DNA from: Phoronis ovalis
Taxonomy: Eukaryota > Phoronida > Phoronidae
NCBI GenBank assembly: GCA_028565635.1
Contig: JAOXYB010037407.1
Coordinates: 1-13,584, forward strand
Length of the DNA: 13,584 nucleotides
Direction: 5' to 3'
Position numbers and translations under genes: made by a program. Numbering within the stretch: the stretch's first letter is position 1; each line of letters opens with the position of its first letter. The notes below the pieces were generated by a model. That model saw nothing but the letters and a program-made list of their open reading frames with translations. It did no database searches and had not been told where the DNA came from. Positions 7,801 to 13,584 of the stretch are shown piece by piece.

Positions 7801-10570
7801 TATGGTGGCAGCAGTGAGATAGCCTTCCACTTAATCCCTACGATACAACAAGCTGGAGGTAATATGCGTTAGCCCTTTATTTCATATTTTACTTGAGCCA
7901 CGACCTTCAAATAGAAGTCCCGTTAAACAGTAATGATTATTAAGGTGGATCCAAATCACTCAGTCAGCTTATCACTGATAAAACCATGTTGGTGAATTTC
8001 CTACAGGATCGAATTAGAATTTGTCTTGTTATCTAGGAACAAATTAATTTTGAACAAAAAGTTGAAAAGAGAAAGTATTTTAAACAGTTATAAAGACTGT
8101 AAAGACTCAGACTATTTTAATTTTTTTTAGGAGACGTTTTAGTCAGGGCTAAAGTTACAGAAATTATTAGTGATGAGTGTGGTCATGTAAAAGGAGTACG
8201 TGTTCAAAAGAATGGAACAGGCGTTGAAGTGTTGGCCCCTATTGTTGTGTCTGGTGCTGGAATATTACGCACAAAGCCTTTGCTCAAACAATCAGTCTTA
8301 GCCCAATCATGTGAGTATAAAAAACAGAATCGAGAGACAGAAACATGTTTCACTGTTCTAATAAAAAATATTTAAATTTGAAAGCCCCTAAAATATTTAT
8401 TTGACTAAAGTTTATTAGAACAAATGCTCAAAAAAAACAAAAATCTTCTATTATATATAAAGGTATCACAGGTACAGTAATATTTCTAGTTTCACATCAT
8501 TTAGTATATCTGTTTGAGTTGTGATGAATCAGTCATCAGTGTGGGACATTAAAGAAAGCTGGTCATTTTTTAATCTTATGTTGTAGCATACTTCTCAAGA
8601 ATATCTGCACATAAAGACATGGTGCCTGGTCATGCAGCCATTTCTTTGTTTGTTGGTTTAGATGGATCAGTTGCAGATCTGAATCAATCTCAGTATAATC
8701 ATTGGATATTTAACAGGTACTCTTTGTAACATTCATAAATATTTCATTTCTTTAATATATGATATGTTTCCTCTTAACATTTCAAACTGCATACACACAC
8801 ACACACATATATTAACTGAATACTTCATTTTTCTAAGGCGAATAAAGTAATGTTTTATGAATAATGAATAATGTTTTTTATCAGTTCAAACCCAGATGAT
8901 GCGCTTCATGATTACTTAGCCAAATCCCCTGAAGATGCAGCAAATTCTGATGTTCCAGTATTATTTGCATCATTTCCTGCAGCAAAAGACCCTACCACTA
9001 AAATAAAAGCTCCTGGTAGGTGTTTAATACATTTAAAAAATGCAATCATAATATAAACAAGGCGAGAAATTTAGAAAAAAAGTAAGAAACATTGTCAAGT
9101 ATTATTATATGTATAAATTTTGTGTATATAGGATCTGCAATTCAACAAAATAGAGAATATCCTGTTTTTTCTTTAATACACACAGTTTAGACAAAGACTG
9201 ACTTTAATTCTTGTTTCATTTCTTACAGGCAAATCTACATGTACGCTAGTGACATTTGTAAACTATGAATGGTTTAAAGACTGGGAAAAAGAAAGACTAG
9301 GTCACCGTGGCAATGACTATGAAACTTTCAAGAACACCATAGGAAAGAAAATGTGGGAAAAGTGCTTGCAGCATTACCCTCAACTACAGGATAAGGTAGT
9401 CCTTTTATAAAGCACCATGCTCAATTAGAAAATCCAAAATTTGAACATACAGAATAGTCATGGAACTAGTTATTTTATGTAAATTACATCTAAAGTGAAC
9501 AATAGCATGTAAACTTCGGAAGTTTTAAAATAACCAACAACAGAACCTTCAACAAGAACTCAACTCAATATGATGGGGACCTGTGGTGGAGGCGTGTCAA
9601 GCAATCTATTTTAATAAGTTTTAATCATGATCTGATTGCTACCTGTGAAATATTATCAATTTAATTTGTGCCTCTACCAAAGATCACCAAGATTGAGAGA
9701 GATTCCAATGTGTGTACTGATTATACGTTTATGATTTGGTCCCATGGTTGATATACTCATTACATTCTCAAATTACCAACTTATTGCTCAAACTACCAAC
9801 TCCTCAATATATTTTACAATAAAATGAAAATATTTATAGGTGGAGTACTTTGAAGTGGGAAGCCCAGTTACCAACAATTACTACCTTGGTTCTCAGAATG
9901 GTGAAATTTATGGCATGAGTCACTGCATGTCACGAGCTACTCCAGAAGGGATTGTGCAGTTAAGAGCAGAAACTGACATTCCAGGGTTCTATATCACAGG
10001 TATTATTATTATTACGTGATTATCTATTTGTTGTTATTCTAACTAAGGTACAATGGAATGGTTTAAATACATGTTTTTATTCCAAAGCCAAAAAAAACAA
10101 ACAGTAGATATATTTGATAAAATAGATTTACTAATAAGCTTATGATCTGGCATTACGCCTGACCTTGTCACAAAGAGAAAGCATGAATTTTGAATTTTGA
10201 CCAGGGCAAGTAATGTTTGTTTTGTGTGTGTGTGAAATAAAATAAAGAATAATAAAAAGAGCAAGCATAAAACACATTGCATACATTTTATACATCAAAA
10301 GTTCAAAACTTAATTGAGCTACACAGTAAAAAATTAACAATTACGCAAAACAATGCAAATTCTCCTACAGAAACTTGTTACTAATTCAGTTTCTTATTTT
10401 CATTTTGCACAGGTCAGGACATCTTTACAGCTGGTTTTGCAGGTGCTATGTTCTCAGGTATTATGACCTCATCTGCAGTACTTGGACGTAATATCCTTGT
10501 TGATGTTCTCATGTACAAACTTACAGAATGGTTAAAAAATCGATACTGGTACTCCAGTAAGTTCGAATAA
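4689..10570 (+). CDS. RETSAT: All-trans-retinol 13,14-reductase (retinol saturase) homologue, 11 exons, 5' incomplete
   Basis: Eleven exons (4689-4871, 5126-5235, 6578-6703, 7284-7485, 7721-7858, 8131-8310, 8587-8716, 8885-9015, 9229-9395, 9840-9999, 10413-10570) join with matching phases and GT/AG borders into 561 codons plus TAA. RetSat is an ER-membrane flavoprotein that saturates the 13-14 double bond of all-trans-retinol; substrates of invertebrate homologues are less certain. Visible landmarks, counting from the split first codon, are a Rossmann FAD motif at residues 12-40 ([13 protein letters not shown] to VLVLEQ), AGGCCHTF at 45-52, GIHYVG at 62-67, [13 protein letters not shown] near 230-240, and the C-terminal flavin motif [18 protein letters not shown] around 508-525. 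Mammalian RetSat is about 610 residues, so only about 50-60 N-terminal residues (signal/anchor) are missing. The third glycine of GxGxxG is Ser22, and the tail SSKFE lacks a di-lysine ER signal. CRTISO-like paralogues are the alternative, but the co-linear match throughout favours RetSat. Confidence 0.93.
5126..5235 (+). CDS. RETSAT: RetSat exon b: GIHYVG segment
   Basis: The acceptor is TGTTTTTATAG and the donor is GTGAGT. The split glycine from exon a gives [15 protein letters not shown], then [12 protein letters not shown] and LDALFDK. This matches the conserved RetSat block FDxGIHYIG followed by a helix and GQLxW, which contributes to the FAD and substrate pocket in this superfamily. The exon starts in phase 1 and ends in phase 0. 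Confidence 0.91.
5521..5538. repeat. T10G8 homopolymer junction
   Basis: Ten T directly followed by eight G. It may mark the edge of an insertion, or be prone to sequencing error. Confidence 0.6.
5550..6060 (+). mobile_element. Probable 3' remnant of a non-LTR retrotransposon
   Basis: A + strand frame at about 5560-5971 reads [17 protein letters not shown], then [14 protein letters not shown]. The latter resembles the WN(S/A)xP ... SLxxFKxxLKxxL tail that closes many non-LTR reverse transcriptases. It is followed by an AT-rich 3' UTR-like stretch, then AAAATAAA (6041-6048) and a (ATCA)3 terminal microsatellite at 6049-6060, typical of L2/CR1/RTE-type 3' ends. No reverse-transcriptase catalytic motif is present, so this would be a severely 5'-truncated insertion. 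The family is inference. Confidence 0.4.
5628..5672. repeat. 9-bp perfect inverted repeat in remnant
   Basis: ATTCACCTG (5628-5636) and CAGGTGAAT (5664-5672) pair exactly with a 27-bp loop. CAGGTGAAT occurs again at 6156-6164. Confidence 0.5.
6578..6703 (+). CDS. RETSAT: RetSat exon c: substrate-domain segment, 42 codons
   Basis: A 126-bp phase 0/0 exon. The acceptor is CCATCTGTAG and the donor GTAAGT. It encodes [17 protein letters not shown], then [22 protein letters not shown]. It corresponds to the RetSat region after the FD(x)MVLEG strand, ending in the KFP...AIDKY...LVK helix. Because it is symmetric in phase, skipping it would keep the frame. Confidence 0.9.
6704..7283 (+). other. RetSat intron between exons c and d
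   Basis: A 580-bp intron with GTAAGT donor and TTTTGTAG acceptor. It holds an (AC)12 microsatellite and no conserved coding sequence. Confidence 0.8.
7113..7136. repeat. (AC)12 microsatellite
   Basis: Twelve uninterrupted AC units, preceded by a GTATATGTAT-rich stretch; a likely polymorphic locus. Confidence 0.95.
7284..7485 (+). CDS. RETSAT: RetSat exon d: helical membrane-associated segment
   Basis: The acceptor is CTTCTGTTTTGTAG and the donor GTGAGT. It encodes 67 codons plus one base, beginning [18 protein letters not shown], followed by a hydrophobic [10 protein letters not shown] and ending [13 protein letters not shown]. RetSat family members have the same order: a proline/leucine stretch (LKFLPL...), a helix with SLxxVL, then LxAVLSY. 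The hydrophobic stretch may dip into the ER membrane; that last point is inference. Confidence 0.9.
7721..7858 (+). CDS. RETSAT: RetSat exon e: GGSSEIAF core motif
   Basis: The acceptor is TTTTCATGATAG and the donor GTAATA. The exon begins and ends in phase 1. It encodes [18 protein letters not shown], then [19 protein letters not shown] and TIQQAGG. FYP(R/Y)[19 protein letters not shown] is one of the most diagnostic RetSat blocks. The usual FYPRGG arginine is a tyrosine here (FYPYGG). Confidence 0.93.
8131..8310 (+). CDS. RETSAT: RetSat exon f: second beta-domain segment
   Basis: The acceptor is TTTTTTTTAG and the donor GTGAGT. The split glycine continues [16 protein letters not shown], then [18 protein letters not shown], then [15 protein letters not shown]. 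This matches the RetSat order: AGG.VL..A.V..I, a turn containing G, GV.V...., and PIVVSNAG. The family asparagine in VVSNAG is a glycine here (VVSGAG). The exon ends in phase 1 within a serine codon. Confidence 0.91.
8587..8716 (+). CDS. RETSAT: RetSat exon g
   Basis: The acceptor is TCTTATGTTGTAG and the donor GTACTC, the weakest-looking donor of the gene. It encodes [19 protein letters not shown], then [13 protein letters not shown] and YNHWIFN. RetSat has G(L/H)xxxxxFxxLxG followed by a Y/W strand here. It ends in phase 2 (AG|T), rejoining exon h as serine. Confidence 0.88.
8793..8806. repeat. (AC)7 short microsatellite
   Basis: Seven AC units followed by ATATAT, inside the intron between exons g and h. 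Confidence 0.85.
8885..9015 (+). CDS. RETSAT: RetSat exon h: FPAAKDP segment
   Basis: The acceptor is TTTTTTATCAG and the donor GTAGGT. It encodes [18 protein letters not shown], then [16 protein letters not shown] and TTKIKAP plus G. The string PxLFxxFPxAKDP followed by PG is highly conserved in RetSat. It starts in phase 2 and ends in phase 1. Confidence 0.92.
9229..9395 (+). CDS. RETSAT: RetSat exon i: YEWFKDWE segment
   Basis: The acceptor is CATTTCTTACAG and the donor GTAGTC. It encodes [19 protein letters not shown], then [18 protein letters not shown], then [10 protein letters not shown]. It aligns with RetSat GRSTMxxxxxxxYEWFxxW, RGxDYExFK and FPQLxxK. It ends in phase 0. Confidence 0.92.
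9396..9839 (+). other. RetSat intron between exons i and j
   Basis: A 444-bp intron with donor GTAGTC and acceptor TTTATAG. I see no internal feature beyond AT-rich sequence. Confidence 0.8.
9840..9999 (+). CDS. RETSAT: RetSat exon j: [11 protein letters not shown] segment
   Basis: The acceptor is AAATATTTATAG (a pyrimidine-poor tract) and the donor GTATTA. It encodes [18 protein letters not shown], then [16 protein letters not shown], then [14 protein letters not shown]. RetSat has GSPLTNxFYL, then YGxxH...R, then LRxxxxIPxLYLTGQD. The last base of the exon starts the split glycine of TGQD. Confidence 0.92.
10000..10412 (+). other. RetSat intron between exons j and k
   Basis: A 413-bp intron with donor GTATTA and acceptor TTGCACAG. 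It includes a short GTGTGTGTG run near 10220 and AATAAA-like strings that could act as cryptic polyadenylation sites. No exon is seen. Confidence 0.8.
10413..10570 (+). CDS. RETSAT: RetSat terminal exon k: C-terminal flavin motif and stop
   Basis: The acceptor is CATTTTGCACAG. It encodes [20 protein letters not shown], then [19 protein letters not shown], ending RYWYSSKFE and TAA at 10568-10570. TGQDxFTxGxxGA...SSAxL is the C-terminal FAD-binding motif of the family. Mammalian RetSat carries a lysine-rich C-terminus suited to ER retention; this tail does not. A perfect GTAAGT sits at 10557-10562 before the stop, so a longer spliced isoform is possible. Confidence 0.92.
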
Positions 10571-11263
10571 ATTATACATCCACTTCTTACACACAGGTTT
10601 TCTCTTAAAGTGCCATCTGTGAGATGTTTTAATGTTAGTTAGAGGTCTCATAAATGAAACGACTAGATTTTATGAAGTATGAATTATATTTAACTTCCAC
10701 ATTTTGTCTCCTACTCTGCAACAATGTTCTCGAAGTAGAGATAAACACCGTGCCATAAAAAGCAATTCCATTATTAAGATTGAAAATGTTGCATATTACG
10801 CTGTGACATTTATATCTCAAGGTGTAACTTTTAGACTTACCAAGACAAAAAGTCATTATGTGTACATTGATATAAATATGTACTTCTCATGCGTATTTAC
10901 AAGTATTTATTTTAGATTAATATTTAAATTAACTAGTTGTTGCATTCAAATTTGTTTGTTATTTATTTGGAATTATTATAAAACCAAAGGTATATCATGG
11001 ACATTTTGTGCTGCTGTTGTTGGGTCTAGTTGAAAGCCAGGTATATGGTCATTTTTTTTGTAATGTTAGTGAGAATTAAACTGTTATTATTAAGCAGAAT
11101 GTTGTAAGCACAGATCATTGACTTAATACACATTCTCAAACATAATATAAAGCCAAATAGTTCCCTTATATAATTCAATATACTGGATTCTGTTTTGTAA
11201 CAACCAACACCTGTTTTTAGTTATAAAGTATTTCATGAAGACATTTTTTGTTAAGCATTTTGC

Positions 11264-11269
11264 AATAAA
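11264..11269 (+). terminator. Candidate RetSat polyadenylation signal
   Basis: AATAAA 694 bp after the stop, followed by the T-rich stretch CATCATATTTGTTTTAAG. Later AATAAA copies at 11910, 12091 and 12139 are alternatives. Confidence 0.35.
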
Positions 11270-11415
11270 CATCATATTTGTTTTAAGAAATGTCAAAATG
11301 CAATATAATTTTTATGATGGTAACATAAATAATCTTAGAATGTTACGCAATCTGTCAATGCAATATATTGGGGATGGAAAACCATGTTTGCAAAATGTAT
11401 TCATGGGTTTTTAAA

Positions 11416-11500
11416 TACAGTGAAACTATTATAATAATGACACTTGTATTTTACGACATCCACTGTGGTTATAATGCATTATTGTCATTTTTTTCCTTTT
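11416..11500. repeat. Possible pogo/Tigger-like terminal repeat fragment
   Basis: TA followed by CAGTGAAACTATTATAATAA, then GACA and TTTTACGACATCC. This recalls MITE ends of the pogo/Tc1-mariner type, which start with CAGT next to a TA target and carry repeated ACGACA words. No matching opposite end was found in the window. Confidence 0.22.
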
Positions 11501-12408
11501 AAATTATCAAAATTATTTTAAAAAATTATTGATTTCATAATTATCACTGATAACATACCTCATTCTGTAAGTATGATTTAATAAGAAAATACAATTATCA
11601 GCTAGGTTGTTTAGTTTACTAATTTGAAACTATTTTGTTGCTATTATACCTTTTTACGAGGTTGTGGTAAAATAATACTCATGTTATACAAGGGTTAGTA
11701 GGAGTGTAAGCTTTTCACATATCTGGGATGATTTCCTCTAGAAGAATGGTTTTGTTCTTCTGTGGAAAGTGTGTATTGATAAAACAATGTTAGTCTACTG
11801 TGTTAGCCTACTACCTTTAGAATCACCAGGAGCATAATGTATGTACTTCTGTATGTTACAATTATTGGATATAAAGTTATCTTTTTTGTTTTCAAATATA
11901 ATACTACAAAATAAATGTGATACTCTTTACAATTGTCTCCCTAATTATTTAAAATACATAGTTCTGTTGCTTGGTTTCAACTATAAAACCACAGCCTCTG
12001 AACTGACATTTAAAATTAACGACAAGCATATAAACAACAAAATATAAATAACAGCTTAAAGTTTATAAATTTGCAGTTCTATCTGTGCCAAATAAAAACA
12101 CTTACTGCACCATTGTGAGGTACTGGTTATATAATATTAATAAATTAACATAGCATCTTTATCACAATTAGGATTTTGTATATCTCACGATTGCTTAACA
12201 GAGAAATGAACACTAGCTTCAGTTACAAAAAAAGGATATTTTAATTTTTTAAAAACCAGTGAAATATGTGCTTTTTCAATAACAGTACAACAAATCTGAT
12301 GAAGAACAATCAGGGAGTAAGGATGTATTTCATGTTAAACTTTATTATATGAAAGATATTATTTTAAAACTAGATTGCAGCATAAAATTTGCAATACATT
12401 TTAAGTAT

Positions 12409-12414
12409 TTTATT
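12409..12414 (-). terminator. Candidate PEF polyadenylation signal
   Basis: TTTATT on +, i.e. AATAAA on -, about 170 bp past the PEF stop. A second copy is at 12341-12346. Confidence 0.35.
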
Positions 12415-12584
12415 ACATCAACTTATCATTTTTTTTAAGAAAATCAAATTTTCCCTAATTAAAAAAAATATATGTTACTTGTTGCTTCATATATATTATG
12501 TACATAAAAGGTAAAAAAATAATTAGCTAAATACTGGTATGATCCTGTTGTTTTGGTGTGATGCTGACTTGTGGCGCTGGGTCA

Positions 12585-12611
12585 CTACAGGCACAAGACA
12601 CACTGCAAAAA
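12585..12611 (-). CDS. PEF terminal exon, 8 codons and stop
   Basis: On the - strand the acceptor is CCTTTGTTTCCAG, then FLQCVLCL and TAG (12587-12585). The tiny coding part completes YDD|FLQCVLCL, the standard PEF ending (compare YDDFIQCVMSV of sorcin). An exon this short would be missed by most gene callers. Confidence 0.82.
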   Translation of the reverse strand, partial: FLQCVLCL

Positions 12612-13500
12612 CTGGAAACAAAGGTGTGTAAAAGCCATAGGTACACCAATCAATAATTTGGATAGACATGGAGGCTAAGCATGATGTGTCAACTTTTAAA
12701 GACTTCTTTTAAGTTCCTTTCTGATAATTCCCAGATTCACATCTTGTTACTGCCTAAGACAGGTTTGTAACTCTCACATTCATTCTGATACTAAAACCTG
12801 TGATAACTGCAATGCTTTGATTAGCAAGAAAAATAATCATTTTGTTTCCTAAAAAGGCATACAATCATGCAAAATAAACATACATACATTGCCTGATTTT
12901 TAGTAAAAACCAAAATAACCAACATAAAACAACCTACTTACGTCATCATAACCAAATGTTGTCGACCCTGTTTCCTGTCCTCCATGTTCCTGCCTGTCAC
13001 GTGCACGAAAAGCCTCTGTAATGTTGCAAATACAAGATAGGTTTAGCATCTGCATAGTTAGAATGCCTAGCTTTACTATAAAAAGTCTTGACAGTAAAGA
13101 GATTAGGTTTTAAATTACAAAGTTAAATGCGCAAAATGTATTTTACTTAATTCAGTAAACTGAGTATGTGTATGCCTAGGCTGTATGGCAATATGGAACA
13201 CGATTTTATCAGCATTGTGATCCACCTAATACGGTGTGCCAAAACAAGCTATGAATAAAAACTGAGAGCGCTAAATCTAATGCATAATTTATGGAATATC
13301 ACGTTGTGTTAATTCAAAATGGTTGTTGAACTTCGATTTCTGTGCGGTACTCATATTAACAGCACATATACCTGTATAAGCTCTGAGGCGTACGCAAAGA
13401 GATACAAAGTCATCAAATGCAATTAAACATCTCCGATCATCCATTATTTTAGAATATCTCTTTAGAACTGTAGATAACGTATCACCAGAAATATTATAAC
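12585..13500 (-). CDS. Penta-EF-hand protein, sorcin/grancalcin type, C-terminal three exons
   Basis: Three - strand exons (13372-13500, 12942-13015, 12585-12611) join in phase into 76 residues ending in TAG. PEF proteins are calcium-responsive cytosolic dimers that move to membranes and bind partner proteins. The evidence is the order LKRYSK...IAFDDFVSLCVRLRAYTEAFRARD...FGYDDFLQCVLCL. This follows the EF4-EF5 end of sorcin and grancalcin: KRYS, FDDY, C.KLRALT.(A/F)FR.RD, YDDF(I/L)Q, stop. Family members are about 165-220 residues, so EF1-EF3 lie beyond the right edge. Neither EF loop has a full set of calcium ligands, as is usual for EF4/EF5. Each loop looks about five residues longer than sorcin. 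ALG-2, peflin and calpain tails fit less well. Confidence 0.82.
12942..13015 (-). CDS. PEF exon: EF5 region
   Basis: On the - strand the acceptor is GCAACATTACAG and the donor is the perfect GTAAGT. The split codon gives Glu, then AFRARDRQEHGG, QETGSTTFGYDD, ending in phase 0. EF5 of PEF proteins pairs two monomers. The RD...FxYDD frame is clear, with a Gly/Thr-rich insertion of about five residues between RD and YDD compared with sorcin. Confidence 0.83.
13372..13500 (-). CDS. PEF exon: EF4 region
   Basis: On the - strand the acceptor is TTGTTTTTTTTACAG and the donor GTATAT. After a split glycine it reads YNISGDTLSTVLKRYSK, then IMDDRRCLIAFDDF, then VSLCVRLRAYT, and it ends in phase 1. It corresponds to the EF4 helix-loop-helix of PEF proteins and the long linker helix. 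The loop contains IMDDRRC where sorcin and grancalcin have about two residues. Confidence 0.84.
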
Positions 13501-13584
13501 CTGTAAAAAAAACAAGACATTTGTCATGTCTAATGCCCATCCAATGTGTAGGATATTTGTTTAACATTATTGTTTTTTTACATT

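Larger units (their letters stand above)
10571..12584. other. Convergent 3' UTR and intergenic region
   Basis: Two kilobases of AT-rich DNA between the RetSat stop (+) and the PEF stop (-). ORFs at 10704-11033 (+), 10635-10856 (-) and 11841-12047 (+) show no family resemblance and are probably chance. Candidate + strand AATAAA signals lie at 11264, 11910, 12091 and 12139; - strand AATAAA lies at 12409-12414 and 12341-12346. Confidence 0.65.

Noticed and set aside
7394-7830. - strand ORFs opposite RetSat exons d and e
   Set aside because: They are antisense shadows of conserved + strand exons and cross splice sites.
10704-11033. 109-codon ORF after the RetSat stop
   Set aside because: Low-complexity hydrophobic/aromatic composition, no homology, and it lies in the expected 3' UTR.
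1-13584. tRNA, rRNA, bacterial operon or defence system
   Set aside because: No GGTTCRA-type B-box with a cloverleaf, no rRNA-like blocks, and intron-containing genes throughout show a eukaryotic nuclear locus.

Overview
This is nuclear DNA from an animal. It has an AT-rich background, short exons with GT/AG introns of about 170-1,350 bp, microsatellites and retroelement debris. There is no operon structure and there are no prokaryotic signals. The two recognisable genes both belong to conserved animal families. Intron size, AT content and a degenerate CCCCGGGGGCGCACTC-type interspersed repeat suggest a marine invertebrate, but I cannot fix the phylum from the sequence alone.

Layout: (1) 1-4688 has no gene I can recognise; it holds scattered low-copy repeats and unassigned short ORFs and is probably upstream or first-intron DNA of the next gene. 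(2) 4689-10570, + strand, carries eleven coding exons that join in phase into 561 codons of an all-trans-retinol 13,14-reductase (retinol saturase, RetSat) homologue. Everything from just before the FAD-binding Rossmann motif to the stop codon is present; only the N-terminal signal/anchor exon (about 50-60 residues) was not found. (3) 10571-12584 is a non-coding stretch between two convergent genes, holding both 3' UTRs. (4) 12585-13500, - strand, carries the last three coding exons of a penta-EF-hand (PEF) protein of the sorcin/grancalcin type; the rest of that gene lies beyond the right edge.

The two genes are tail-to-tail neighbours. RetSat is an ER flavoprotein of the carotenoid-isomerase/phytoene-desaturase superfamily, and the PEF protein is a calcium-responsive adaptor. 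Nothing indicates a functional link between them. I see no prokaryote-type defence system, CRISPR array, rRNA or tRNA.

The points most worth a second look are a Gly-to-Ser change in the dinucleotide-binding motif of the RetSat homologue, a perfect splice-donor sequence just before its stop codon, about five extra residues in each of the last two EF-hand loops of the PEF protein, and a probable retroelement remnant in the largest RetSat intron. I did not find a convincing previously undescribed system.
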